Source of the DNA: an uncultured Ruminococcus sp.
Lineage (GTDB): Bacteria; Bacillota; Clostridia; Lachnospirales; Lachnospiraceae
NCBI GenBank assembly: GCA_900553885.1
Contig: USFD01000002.1
Coordinates: forward strand, 5,485 to 69,484
Direction: 5' to 3'
DNA length: 64,000 bases
Shown here: in pieces, positions 41,301 through 50,449 of the stretch
Position numbering within the stretch: position 1 is the stretch's first letter
How the letters are laid out: each line of letters begins with the position of its first letter
Translations under genes and position numbers: made by a program
The notes under the pieces: generated by a model
The model's database searches: none
What the model was told of the DNA's origin: nothing
What the model saw: the letters and a program-made list of their open reading frames with translations, nothing else

Positions 41301-42191
41301 ATGATGCAGAAAAATATAACAAATTTTATGGGATGTGATGCCGGATACGAGGAGGCAAAGATCGTTCTTTTCGGCGCGCCTTTTGATTCCACCACTTCCT
41401 TCCGGCCGGGAACCCGGTTCGCCGGCCAGGTTATGCGTAATGATTCTTATGGCCTGGAGCTGTACAGTCCGTACCAGAACCTGGAACTGCCGGAAAATGT
41501 AGTCTGCGACTGCGGAGATCTGGAGCTGGCTATCGGAAGCGCGGAGAAATCTCTGGAGCAGATCGAATCCTGCGCGGCACAGATCCTGAAGGACGAAAAG
41601 CTGCCCTTTCTGATCGGAGGAGAGCATCTGGTCACTCTGGGAAGTGTCCGGGCGGCGGCAGAGAAATATCCGGACCTGCATGTGATCCATTTTGATGCCC
41701 ATACGGATCTGCGCAGAGACTATCTGGGCGTGGAACTCTCCCATGCATGTGTGATCCGCAGATGCTGGGAAATACTGGGAGACGGAAGAATCCATCAGTT
41801 CGGCATCCGGTCCGGGGAGAAAGAGGAATTTGACTGGGCAAAAAGCGGGCACACAGATTTCCATCCGTTTACCCTGGAGGGTCTGGAAGGGGTTCTGGAT
41901 GAACTGAAAGGAAAGCCGGTATATTTTACTCTGGATCTGGATGTAATGGATCCTTCGGTATTTCCCGGAACCGGAACGCCGGAACCGGGAGGCGTGGATT
42001 TCCTGTCGGCTATGAACGCCGCGGCGGCTGTGTGCGGACGGGCAGATATTATCGGCTGCGATGTAACGGAGCTGTGCCCGCCCTGCGATCCGACCGGAGC
42101 ATCCACAGCGGCGGCATGCAAGATTGTAAGGGAAATGCTGATCGCGCTGGCCGGACAGAGCGGACGGCGTGGGAAAACGGAAGAGAACTGA
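41301..42191 (+). CDS. speB: Agmatinase
   Basis: 296 residues; start ATG at 41301 (or 41304), just after AGGAGAAGAA. Ureohydrolase family with the binuclear manganese site: GGEHLVTLG, HFDAHTDLR (HxDAHxD) and LDLDVMDPSVFPGTGTPEPGG. The order and spacing are those of agmatinases, converting agmatine to putrescine and urea. It follows speE by 16 nt. The open frame that extends upstream inside speE is not used. Confidence 0.9.
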   Translation: MMQKNITNFMGCDAGYEEAKIVLFGAPFDSTTSFRPGTRFAGQVMRNDSYGLELYSPYQNLELPENVVCDCGDLELAIGSAEKSLEQIESCAAQILKDEKLPFLIGGEHLVTLGSVRAAAEKYPDLHVIHFDAHTDLRRDYLGVELSHACVIRRCWEILGDGRIHQFGIRSGEKEEFDWAKSGHTDFHPFTLEGLEGVLDELKGKPVYFTLDLDVMDPSVFPGTGTPEPGGVDFLSAMNAAAAVCGRADIIGCDVTELCPPCDPTGASTAAACKIVREMLIALAGQSGRRGKTEEN

Positions 42192-42255
42192 GAAAAGGGA
42201 AAATAAGGTACAAAAAGAAGGATATTCTGCAGGATGCAGGAGGAAGGAGAAGAAA

Positions 42256-43458
42256 ATGGGAAAAGTAATGGTAGTCGGATGCGGCGGTGTGGCCAGTGTG
42301 GCAATTCATAAAATCTGTCAGAACAGCGATGTCTTTTCAGAGCTGTGCATCGCCAGCAGAACCGTGTCAAAATGCGACGCGCTGAAGGAGAAACTTCAGG
42401 GAACGACAAAGACAAAGATTACAACCGCGCAGGTAGATGCGGATGATTCGGCAGTGCTGACTGCCCTGATCCGCAGGGAAAAGCCGGATGTGGTTCTGAA
42501 TCTGGCGCTGCCCTATCAGGATCTGCTGATTATGGAAGCATGTCTGGCAGCAGGCGTGCACTACATTGATACGGCAAACTATGAACCGGAGGATACAGCG
42601 AAGTTTGAATACAAGTGGCAGTGGGAGTATCAGGAACGTTTCGAGAAGGCCGGGCTTACCGCTCTTCTGGGAAGCGGATTTGATCCGGGGGTGACAAATG
42701 TATTCACTGCCTATGCGCTGAAACATTATTTTGATGAAATAAACTATATTGATATCCTGGACTGCAATGCGGGCGATAACGGATATCCTTTCGCAACCAA
42801 CTTCAATCCGGAGATCAATATCCGGGAAGTATCCGCCAGGGGATCCTACTGGGAGAACGGCCGCTGGGTTGAAACAGAGCCTATGGAGATCAAACGGGTT
42901 TATAATTTCCCGGAGATCGGAAAGAAGGATATGTATCTTCTGCACCATGAAGAAATCGAGTCTCTTGCACGGAATGTCCCGGGGATCCGCAGAATCCGTT
43001 TCTTTATGACATTCGGAGAAAGCTATCTTACCCACCTGCGCTGTCTGGAGGATGTGGGCATGACATCCATTGAGCCGGTTATGTACGAGGGCAGACCCAT
43101 TGTTCCCCTGCAGTTTCTGAAGACACTCCTTCCGGATCCTGCCACACTGGGACCGCGGACAAAAGGAAAGACCAATATCGGCTGTATCTTTATCGGAAAG
43201 AAAGACGGGAAAGAGAAAAAGCTGTATATTTACAACACCTGCGATCATCAGGAGTGCTACCGGGAAGTAGGGTCCCAGGCGGTGGCTTATACAACCGGAG
43301 TTCCGGCGATGATCGGAGCTATGCTGGTGATGAACGGAACCTGGAGGAAGCCGGGCGTCTACAATATGGAAGAGTTCGATCCGGATCCGTTTATGGACGC
43401 ACTGAATAAGTGGGGGCTGCCCTGGAAGATCAGCGAGAATCCGGATCTGGTGGACTAA
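42256..43458 (+). CDS. Carboxynorspermidine/carboxyspermidine dehydrogenase
   Basis: 400 residues from the ATG at 42256 behind AAGGAGAAG. Saccharopine dehydrogenase-like: the NADPH-binding VMVVGCGGVASVAIHKI is at the N-terminus, and LGSGFDPGVTNVFTAYA follows. Members next to nspC reductively condense a diamine (putrescine or diaminopropane) with aspartate semialdehyde to carboxyspermidine or carboxynorspermidine. The neighbours agmatinase (makes putrescine) and nspC (removes the carboxyl) give the full path arginine, agmatine, putrescine, carboxyspermidine, spermidine. Confidence 0.9.
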   Translation: MGKVMVVGCGGVASVAIHKICQNSDVFSELCIASRTVSKCDALKEKLQGTTKTKITTAQVDADDSAVLTALIRREKPDVVLNLALPYQDLLIMEACLAAGVHYIDTANYEPEDTAKFEYKWQWEYQERFEKAGLTALLGSGFDPGVTNVFTAYALKHYFDEINYIDILDCNAGDNGYPFATNFNPEINIREVSARGSYWENGRWVETEPMEIKRVYNFPEIGKKDMYLLHHEEIESLARNVPGIRRIRFFMTFGESYLTHLRCLEDVGMTSIEPVMYEGRPIVPLQFLKTLLPDPATLGPRTKGKTNIGCIFIGKKDGKEKKLYIYNTCDHQECYREVGSQAVAYTTGVPAMIGAMLVMNGTWRKPGVYNMEEFDPDPFMDALNKWGLPWKISENPDLVD

Positions 43459-43470
43459 AGAGGAAAGAAC

Positions 43471-44646
43471 GTGGGAAGAGAAGAACTGAGAACCCCCTGT
43501 TATGTAATACAGGAAGAAAAATTAAAAGAGAATCTGCAGATATTAAAAGACCTCAGGAAAAAGACCGGATGCAGAATTCTGCTGGCGCAGAAAGCATTTT
43601 CCATGTACAGCGTCTATCCTCTGATCGGAGAGTATCTGGACGGGACCACGGCCAGCGGGCTGTATGAGGCGCGGCTGGGATATGAGGAGATGGGCCTGGA
43701 AAACCATATCTTTTCTCCTGCCTACCGGGAGGAGGAGATGGAGGAAATCCTGAAATACTGCGGCCATGTGGTTTTTAATTCCCCGGCTCAGCTGAGGAAG
43801 TACAGGGACCGGGCAAAGCAGGCGGGAAGAAGCATCGGACTCCGGATCAATCCGGAGTGTTCCACCCAGGAAGGCCACGCGATCTATGATCCCTGCGCGC
43901 CCTTTTCCAGACTGGGAACCACGGCGGAGCAGTTCCGGCGGGAAATGACAGAGGAAGATATCCAGAGCCTGGACGGAATTCATTTTCATACCCTGTGCGA
44001 ACAGAACGCGGATGCCCTGGCAGAGACCCTGGAGGCAGTGGAAGAGAAGTTCGGCGATTACCTGTCTCGGATGAAGTGGATAAACTTCGGCGGCGGCCAT
44101 CACATAACAAGGAAAGATTATGACAGAGCCCTTCTGGAGAAATGGATCCGCCGCATAAAGGAAACCTATGATGTGGAGGTATATCTGGAACCGGGGGAAG
44201 CCGTGGCGCTGGACGCCGGCGTCCTGCTGACCCGGGTACTGGAGATTGTGGAAAACGGTATGAAAATTGCCATTCTGGATACATCCGCGGCGTGCCATAT
44301 GCCGGATGTGCTGGAGATGCCCTACCGTCCTCCGCTTAAGGACGCAGGCGAGCCGGAGAAAGCGGAGGCGGAAGGCGCCCCGGCCGCAGGGACGGCAGAC
44401 AGGCCGTATGTGTACCGGCTGGCCGGCCCCACCTGTCTAGCCGGAGACGTGATCGGAGACTATACTTTCAGGCGGCCGCTCTGTCCGGGAGACAGGCTGG
44501 AGTTCCGGGATATGGCCATTTACACGATGGTAAAAAACAATACATTTAACGGAATGAAACTTCCGGATATTGTGCTGGAGCGGGAGAACGGAGACTGCCA
44601 GGTGGTCCGGAAGTTCGGATATGAAGATTTCCGGTGCAGGCTGTGA
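43471..44646 (+). CDS. nspC: Carboxynorspermidine decarboxylase
   Basis: 391 residues; GTG start at 43471 with AGAGGAAAG just before. Fold-type III PLP decarboxylase: PCYVIQEEKL; the PLP lysine in LLAQKAFSMYS; HFHTLCEQ; INFGGGHHITRKDYD; EPGEAVALDAG; and the C-terminal GPTCLAGDVIGDY with the catalytic cysteine. An alanine/glutamate-rich insertion (DAGEPEKAEAEGAPAAGTAD) between the barrel and the last block is unusual and looks like a surface loop. It is the last gene of the polyamine operon. Confidence 0.92.
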   Translation: MGREELRTPCYVIQEEKLKENLQILKDLRKKTGCRILLAQKAFSMYSVYPLIGEYLDGTTASGLYEARLGYEEMGLENHIFSPAYREEEMEEILKYCGHVVFNSPAQLRKYRDRAKQAGRSIGLRINPECSTQEGHAIYDPCAPFSRLGTTAEQFRREMTEEDIQSLDGIHFHTLCEQNADALAETLEAVEEKFGDYLSRMKWINFGGGHHITRKDYDRALLEKWIRRIKETYDVEVYLEPGEAVALDAGVLLTRVLEIVENGMKIAILDTSAACHMPDVLEMPYRPPLKDAGEPEKAEAEGAPAAGTADRPYVYRLAGPTCLAGDVIGDYTFRRPLCPGDRLEFRDMAIYTMVKNNTFNGMKLPDIVLERENGDCQVVRKFGYEDFRCRL

Positions 44647-44654
44647 CCCGGCGG

Positions 44655-44683
44655 TTGACATTTTCCGGCGCCTGTGCTAACCT
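44655..44683 (+). promoter_or_regulatory. Promoter of the T-box/metG transcript
   Basis: TTGACA (44655-44660), a 17-nt spacer and TAACCT (44678-44683), immediately after nspC. Confidence 0.7.
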
Positions 44684-44699
44684 TTTTATCAGACCAGAA

Positions 44700-45070
44700 C
44701 AGATCAGGATAGTTGGAAAAGCGATGACGAAGAGAGTAACCTGCCGGATATTCTACAGAGAAATCCCGGGGATGTGAAAGACCCGTCCCATGCTGCGAGG
44801 GATGGATGGAACGCAGGTGAAGATGGCTTCCGAGCGGCGCACCGAGCTGCGAAGCAGATCAGAGATATGTGCAGGCGGACTGCTCTGCCCACAGGAGAAA
44901 GGCTCTGGAGAAGAGCGTATATGCTTCCGGTTAGACTGCGATGGGTCCGCCCATTACAGCGGAGAAGTGCTGACAGGCACTTGCTGAGGCTCCTGCCGCG
45001 AGGGAGGGGCGAAGAGAAGTGGTAACACGGTAATCACCCGTCTTCTTAATTACAGGAAGACGGGTTTTTT
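44700..45070 (+). promoter_or_regulatory. T-box riboswitch controlling metG
   Basis: A leader of about 370 nt. Near the start GCGATGACGAAGAGAGTAAC matches the base of T-box stem I. At 45017-45030 AAGTGGTAACACGG is the T-box sequence that pairs with the uncharged tRNA end. The terminator stem is CCCGTCTTC (45037-45045) and GAAGACGGG (45056-45064) followed by TTTTTT. A candidate specifier is ATG at 44823-44825 within GAAGATGGCTTC, fitting methionine. Uncharged tRNA-Met would stabilise the antiterminator and allow metG expression. Folding was done by eye. Confidence 0.85.
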
Positions 45071-45154
45071 ATTTGTTCAGAATCCATTGTTTAGCTGAAA
45101 TCCATGTCAGGATATGGAAATGGTCAAAAGGAACAAAAACAGAAGGAGGAAGAA

Positions 45155-47062
45155 ATGAAAGAAAAGTATTATATTACAACAGCGATTGCCTATACTTCAG
45201 GAAAACCTCATATCGGAAATACGTACGAGGTCGTTCTGGCAGACGCCATCGCACGATACAAGAGAAGCCAGGGATATGATGTATTTTTCCAGACCGGCAC
45301 AGACGAGCATGGACAGAAGATCGAACTGAAGGCGGAAGAGGCCGGCGTTACACCGAAGGAGTTTGTGGATAATGTGTCTGCGGAGATCAGAAGAATCTGG
45401 GATCTGATGGATACCTCCTATGACAAATTCATCCGTACCACAGACGAGGATCATGAGCGCCAGGTGCAGAAGATTTTCAAAAAACTGTATGACCAGGGCG
45501 ATATTTATAAGGGCTACTATGAGGGAATGTACTGTACACCCTGCGAGTCGTTCTTTACCGAGTCCCAGCTTGTGGACGGGAAATGCCCGGACTGCGGACG
45601 GGAGGTGCAGCCGGCAAAAGAAGAGGCGTATTTCTTTAAAATGAGTAAATACGCAGACCGGCTGATCGAGTATATCAATGAGCATCCGGAGTTTATCCAG
45701 CCGGTTTCCAGGAAAAACGAGATGATGAACAATTTCCTTCTCCCGGGCCTGCAGGATCTGTGCGTGTCCAGAACCTCATTCAAGTGGGGCATCCCGGTTG
45801 ATTTTGATCCGAAGCATGTCACTTATGTATGGCTCGACGCTCTGACCAACTACATTACCGGAATTGGCTATGATGCAGACGGCAACAGTACAGAGCAGTT
45901 CAAAAAACTGTGGCCGGCAGATCTGCATCTGATCGGAAAGGATATTATCCGTTTCCATACCATTTACTGGCCGATCTTCCTGATGGCTCTGGGCCTGCCG
46001 CTTCCAAAGCAGGTGTTCGGCCACCCGTGGTTGCTCCAGGGCGATGGGAAAATGAGTAAATCAAAGGGAAATGTGCTTTACGCAGATGAACTGGTAGACT
46101 TCTTCGGCGTTGATGCGGTGCGCTATTTCGTGCTTCATGAGATGCCCTTTGAAAATGACGGAGTGATTACCTGGGAGCTGATGGTGGAGCGCCTGAATTC
46201 GGATCTTGCAAATACACTGGGAAATCTGGTAAACCGTACGGTTTCCATGACAAATAAATATTTCGGCGGCACGGTGACAGATAAGAATGCGGCAGAAGAT
46301 GTGGACGCGGATCTGAAGGCTGTAGCGGAAAATACACCGAAGGCAGTAGAAGAGAAGATGGACCGTCTGAGAGTGGCGGACGCCATAACAGAAATCTTCA
46401 ATCTGTTTAAACGCTGCAACAAATATATTGACGAGACAATGCCGTGGGTTCTGGCAAAAGATGAGGCGAAGAAAGACCGTCTGGAAACAGTGCTGTGGAA
46501 TCTGATCCAGTCGATCTCCGTGGGCGCGGAGCTTCTGGAATCCTTTATGCCTTCAACCAGCAGAAAGATTCTGGAGCAGCTGGGCGGCGGACATGTGACC
46601 GATAAGCCGGAGATCCTTTTCCAGAGACTGGACATTGAGGAAGTAATGAAAAAGGTGGAAGAGCTTCATCCGCACACAGAGGAAGCTTCCGGAGAAAAGA
46701 AAGAGGATGAACCGGTGATCGACATTGAGGCAAAACCGGAAATTACATTTGACCAGTTCGGCGCGATGCAGTTCCAGGTTGGAGAGATCATTGCCTGCGA
46801 GGAAGTGAAAAAGTCCAAAAAGCTTCTCTGCTCCCAGGTGAAGATCGGAAGCCAGGTAAAACAGATCGTATCCGGCATCAAGGCACATTACACGCCGGAA
46901 GAAATGGTCGGCAAGAAAGTCATGGTGCTGGTAAACCTGAAACCGGCAAAACTGGCAGGGGTTCTTTCAGAAGGAATGCTTCTCTGCGCGGAAGATGACA
47001 AAGGCAATCTGGCTCTTGTTGTTCCGGAAAAAGATATGCCGGCAGGCGCTGAGATCTGCTGA
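45155..47062 (+). CDS. metG: Methionyl-tRNA synthetase
   Basis: 635 residues from the ATG at 45155, right after AAGGAGGA; the frame extends to 45104 without a ribosome binding site. Class I synthetase: YYITTAIAYTSGKPHIGNTYE with the HIGH-type motif HIGN, TGTDEHGQK, CxxC zinc knuckle (CTPCESFF ... CPDCG) and KMSKSKGN as the KMSKS loop. The C-terminal about 110 residues (from FDQFGAMQFQVGEIIACE) are an EMAP-II/Trbp111-type tRNA-binding domain. It is controlled by the T-box leader. Confidence 0.95.
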   Translation: MKEKYYITTAIAYTSGKPHIGNTYEVVLADAIARYKRSQGYDVFFQTGTDEHGQKIELKAEEAGVTPKEFVDNVSAEIRRIWDLMDTSYDKFIRTTDEDHERQVQKIFKKLYDQGDIYKGYYEGMYCTPCESFFTESQLVDGKCPDCGREVQPAKEEAYFFKMSKYADRLIEYINEHPEFIQPVSRKNEMMNNFLLPGLQDLCVSRTSFKWGIPVDFDPKHVTYVWLDALTNYITGIGYDADGNSTEQFKKLWPADLHLIGKDIIRFHTIYWPIFLMALGLPLPKQVFGHPWLLQGDGKMSKSKGNVLYADELVDFFGVDAVRYFVLHEMPFENDGVITWELMVERLNSDLANTLGNLVNRTVSMTNKYFGGTVTDKNAAEDVDADLKAVAENTPKAVEEKMDRLRVADAITEIFNLFKRCNKYIDETMPWVLAKDEAKKDRLETVLWNLIQSISVGAELLESFMPSTSRKILEQLGGGHVTDKPEILFQRLDIEEVMKKVEELHPHTEEASGEKKEDEPVIDIEAKPEITFDQFGAMQFQVGEIIACEEVKKSKKLLCSQVKIGSQVKQIVSGIKAHYTPEEMVGKKVMVLVNLKPAKLAGVLSEGMLLCAEDDKGNLALVVPEKDMPAGAEIC

Positions 47063-47101
47063 TAAGCCAGATCCCGGGCCGGATCAGAGCGGACAGATTA
47101 A

Positions 47102-47158
47102 AATAAGAGCCGGGGAGGCAGTCAAAGTTTGCCTGACTGCCTCCCCGGCTTATTTTAT
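47102..47158. terminator. Bidirectional terminator between metG and lon
   Basis: A 20-bp-class stem: AGCCGGGGAGGCAGTCA against TGACTGCCTCCCCGGCT with a 9-nt loop, AATAAG on the left and TTATTTTATT on the right. Confidence 0.92.
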
Positions 47159-47167
47159 TACCCGGAT

Positions 47168-49468
47168 TTATGATTCCAGGACGGCTTTCAGCACGTCGGT
47201 TACTTTTTTTACGGGTACGATGGTCAGTTTTTCTTTTACTTCTTCTGCCACGTCTTCCAGATCTTCTACATTGTCATGAGGAATAAATACCCGTCTGATG
47301 CCTGCCCGCTGGGCTGCCATCAGTTTTTCGGGAAGTCCGCCGATAGGCATTACGCCCCCTCTCAGAGAGACTTCTCCGGTCATGGCGCTTTCCGGATCCG
47401 CCGGCCTGCCGGTAATAAGGGAGGCAAGAGCGGTTACCAGAGTGATGCCCGCCGAAGGACCGTCTTTGGGTACAGCTCCCGCGGGAACATGGATGTGAAG
47501 ATCATGGTCTTCGAATACCTTGCTTTCCTTCGGATAGAGAGATTTCACAAGTGTCAGGGCGATCTGCACCGATTCCTTCATTACATCTCCCAGCTGGCCG
47601 GTGATGGTAAGGCGCCCTTTGCCTTTGGTCAGCTTACTTTCGATAAACAGGATCTCGCCGCCGGCCCGTGTCCAGGCAAGTCCGGTTACGACGCCGGGGG
47701 TGGAAGCAGTCAGCCTGCGTTCCCGGTGGAGGGCAGGACGGCCCAGATACTCGGTCAGGTTATTTTTGGTCACAGATACCGGAGCTGCCGCAGCGCCGTC
47801 AGAATCAGAGGCGGAACTGCTGCCTTTTACCAGCTGAACAGCGGCGGTACGGCACAGTGTCTCAATATTTTTCTTCAGATCCCGGACGCCGGATTCCATG
47901 GTGTATTCCTCGATGATCCGGCGAAGAGCGCTGTCTGAAATTTTCAGCATGCCCTTCTGAATCCCCATGGCCTCCATGGCTTTGGGAATCAGATGCTTTC
48001 TGGCAATCTGATATTTCTCAACCGCGGTGTAGCCGGGGAAGGAGATGACTTCCATCCGGTTGAGCAGAGCTTCGGGAATGGTATCCGTAGTGTTTGCAGT
48101 ACATACGAAGAGCACATTGGACAGATCGTAGGGCACATTCATATAATGGTCGGTGAAAGTATTGTTCTGTTCCGGATCCAGCACCTCCAGAAGGGCGCTG
48201 GCCGGATCGCCGCCATAGTCTTTGGCCAGTTTGTCTACTTCATCCAGCACCATGACAGGATTGGAAACACCGCTTCGTTTCATGCCTTCCATGATCCGTC
48301 CGGGCATGGCGCCGATATAGGTTCTGCGGTGCCCGCGGATTTCCGCCTCATCCCGGATGCCGCCCAGACTGATGCGGACATATTCCCTGCCAAGGGCCCG
48401 GGCGATACTCTGGCCGATGCTGGTTTTACCGGTTCCGGGAGCGCCTACGAAGAGCAGAATAGAACCATACTGCTTTCTGTTCAGGGCCATAACGGCGAGC
48501 TGCTGTATAATCCTTTTCTTTACCTTTTTCAGACCATAGTGATCTTCGTCCAGAATCTCTTCGGCACGGTTCAGGTCAATGTCTTCAAATTTCGGCGGCT
48601 TCCAGGACAGGCTGGTTACAAAGTCCAGATAGTCGTAGAGCAGGCCGTACTCATGGCTTTCCTTTCCTTCCTGGCGCATCCGGTTGAGAACCTTTTCTGC
48701 TTCCTTGCGGGCCTCTTCGTTCATGCCGGAGGTCTCGATCTTTTTCTCGAACTTTCTTACATCGGATATGTTTTCCGGGTGCATGTCATCCAGCTCTTTC
48801 TGCAGATAGTCGATCTGTTTTTTCAGAGCAGCTTCCCGGTAGAGCTGTTCCTGATTGCTTTTCTGGGCATTTTGCGCCTCTGCGGCAACCTTTGCTACTT
48901 CCATGAATTCCTGAATCGCCTTTTCAATAAGACGATAGCGGTTCTGTATGGAGTCGCATGCGAGAATCGCATATTTTTCCTCCGCCGTCAGATTCAGATA
49001 GTCGGACAGAGCGGAAGCCAGATCAAAAATTGTTTTCCTCTGCAGGATAAATCCTCTGGCCCAGATTCCCCACTGATAACCCTGGACAAATTTAAGAAGC
49101 GATGCCCGCAGGCGGGAAAATTCTTCCTTCTGCTGCTCTTCCGGCATATCTTCGATATCCGGCCGCAGGGAGACGGACGCGCGGATCCCGTTATGATCCA
49201 GGCAGATGTCCGAAAGAACGACACGGTGAAGGGTGCGGATCTGTACGGAATCATCCTCGCCGATATTCTCTGCGCGGGCGGAAAGCCCTATGGGATAGAA
49301 ATCTTCCGGCTGAAGGGAGGAATCCTCGATATCCTCCTTTACAAAGGCAAAGATAATATCTGTTCCTGCTTCCAGCGGACCGTCAGTAAATTCCGTGAAA
49401 AAATCGGTCTTAAAATAATATGTGACATCCGGGAGAAGCAATATATTATAAATAGGACGTATAATCAT
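47168..49468 (-). CDS. lon: ATP-dependent protease Lon
   Basis: 766 residues from the ATG at 49468, 8 nt after AAAGGAGG; the longer frame to 49504 runs through the CIRCE operator. N-terminal substrate-binding domain (1-200) with coiled helix region (AALKKQIDYLQKELDDMH); AAA+ module with Walker A GAPGTGKTSIGQ and ALLEVLDPEQNNTFTDHY; and the C-terminal serine-lysine protease domain with DGPSAGITLVTAL (catalytic serine) and KLMAAQRAGIRRVFIP (catalytic lysine). A serine/alanine-rich insert (SSSASDSDGAAAAPVSV) lies before the protease domain. It is heat-shock controlled by the look of its promoter. Confidence 0.95.
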   Translation of the reverse strand: MIIRPIYNILLLPDVTYYFKTDFFTEFTDGPLEAGTDIIFAFVKEDIEDSSLQPEDFYPIGLSARAENIGEDDSVQIRTLHRVVLSDICLDHNGIRASVSLRPDIEDMPEEQQKEEFSRLRASLLKFVQGYQWGIWARGFILQRKTIFDLASALSDYLNLTAEEKYAILACDSIQNRYRLIEKAIQEFMEVAKVAAEAQNAQKSNQEQLYREAALKKQIDYLQKELDDMHPENISDVRKFEKKIETSGMNEEARKEAEKVLNRMRQEGKESHEYGLLYDYLDFVTSLSWKPPKFEDIDLNRAEEILDEDHYGLKKVKKRIIQQLAVMALNRKQYGSILLFVGAPGTGKTSIGQSIARALGREYVRISLGGIRDEAEIRGHRRTYIGAMPGRIMEGMKRSGVSNPVMVLDEVDKLAKDYGGDPASALLEVLDPEQNNTFTDHYMNVPYDLSNVLFVCTANTTDTIPEALLNRMEVISFPGYTAVEKYQIARKHLIPKAMEAMGIQKGMLKISDSALRRIIEEYTMESGVRDLKKNIETLCRTAAVQLVKGSSSASDSDGAAAAPVSVTKNNLTEYLGRPALHRERRLTASTPGVVTGLAWTRAGGEILFIESKLTKGKGRLTITGQLGDVMKESVQIALTLVKSLYPKESKVFEDHDLHIHVPAGAVPKDGPSAGITLVTALASLITGRPADPESAMTGEVSLRGGVMPIGGLPEKLMAAQRAGIRRVFIPHDNVEDLEDVAEEVKEKLTIVPVKKVTDVLKAVLES

Positions 49469-49493
49469 GAAGTATTCCTCCTTTTCTTTCTTG

Positions 49494-49520
49494 TCAGCAC
49501 TCAAATTAAATGAGTGCTAA
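49494..49520 (-). promoter_or_regulatory. CIRCE element (HrcA operator) before lon
   Basis: TCAGCACTC (49494-49502), a 9-nt spacer, GAGTGCTAA (49512-49520). This matches the HrcA operator TTAGCACTC-N9-GAGTGCTAA with one mismatch. It lies just upstream of the lon ribosome binding site, so lon should be released upon heat stress. Confidence 0.88.
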
Positions 49521-49538
49521 TACGACTGAAAAAACATA

Positions 49539-49560
49539 GCGAATAAATTGCTTTATTCGC
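49539..49560 (-). promoter_or_regulatory. 9-bp-arm inverted repeat upstream of the CIRCE element
   Basis: GCGAATAAA (49539-49547), TTGC, TTTATTCGC (49552-49560), a perfect dyad in the lon promoter zone. It may be a second operator. No known regulator box was recognised. Confidence 0.5.
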
Positions 49561-49641
49561 TTTTCAGACTCGCATTATGCATTCTTTCCATAAAACCTAG
49601 CACAAAAACAGACAGATGTCAAGAGCCGGGAAGACAGCGGA

Positions 49642-50253
49642 CTATGACAGAAGGAAATTCAGCGAACCGGGAGGATTGTCTGTGCCTTTTTCCAGCAGGG
49701 ATACCAGTCCTTCAATGGTTGCCTCGATTTCATCCCGGGAAGAGGGGACAATCGTATTGTCCATCTTCACGGTCAGTACAATCAGAACGATTTCAGCCAG
49801 TGCTTCCGGACTGTTGAAATGAATCTCTCCCGAGTCAATTCCCTGCCGTATGATCTCGGCCAGGACAGGCTTGAATTCGGAAATCAGGTGATTCATATAT
49901 TTCTGATGGAGCAGTGCTTTCTCCGGAGCGCCCACTCCGGATTCCCGTCCGGACTTCAGATACTCGGTAGAGGAATTCCGGCATGCCTGGAAGATCATGG
50001 CCATACGGGTGAACGGCGGAATATCCGTCTGGGCGGAGAGGTTCTTCGCCGTTGTCAGAGGCTTTTCATAATTGCGCTCTACCAGGGCTTCGAGAATGGC
50101 GTCTTTGGAAGGAAAGTAGTAATAGATGCTTCCTTTGCCGATCCCTGCAGTCTGAGCAATCTCGCTTACCGAGATCGTCTGCAGTTTTTTGTTTTCCAGA
50201 AGTTTCTGAAGTGAATCCAGAATAAGATTATATTTTGTCTGCTGTCTCTGCAT
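49642..50253 (-). CDS. TetR-family repressor
   Basis: 203 residues from the ATG at 50253, 8 nt from AGGAAGG; other in-frame starts at 50259 and 50301 are too close or lack a site. Helix-turn-helix seen as ISVSEIAQTAGIGKGSIYYYFPSKDAILEALV. The C-terminal ligand domain is not assignable. It is divergent from the SCP2-to-ligase operon, and the intergenic DNA has three dyads that look like its operators. By position it represses that operon and responds to a lipid-like ligand or product; this is inference. Confidence 0.88.
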   Translation of the reverse strand: MQRQQTKYNLILDSLQKLLENKKLQTISVSEIAQTAGIGKGSIYYYFPSKDAILEALVERNYEKPLTTAKNLSAQTDIPPFTRMAMIFQACRNSSTEYLKSGRESGVGAPEKALLHQKYMNHLISEFKPVLAEIIRQGIDSGEIHFNSPEALAEIVLIVLTVKMDNTIVPSSRDEIEATIEGLVSLLEKGTDNPPGSLNFLLS

Positions 50254-50449
50254 AATCATCGCCTTCCTGATATAAAACTCTCTTCTGTGCAAAAGGTACA
50301 TTTCTCCGGCCCCGTGTCTGCCGGAGGCGCCGGGAGTGAAACCGGCCGGAACTTACAACTCAGTATAGCACATCCGGTATAAAAGAACCAGAAAGAAAAA
50401 CGCACAAAAAAGAGGAAAATTCTCACAGTTATTTTGACAGCGGCGACGG

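Noticed and set aside
47993..49513. Plus-strand open frame (506 codons) opposite lon
   Set aside because: Shadow of lon; its composition is that of a reversed coding strand and it lacks a start site.
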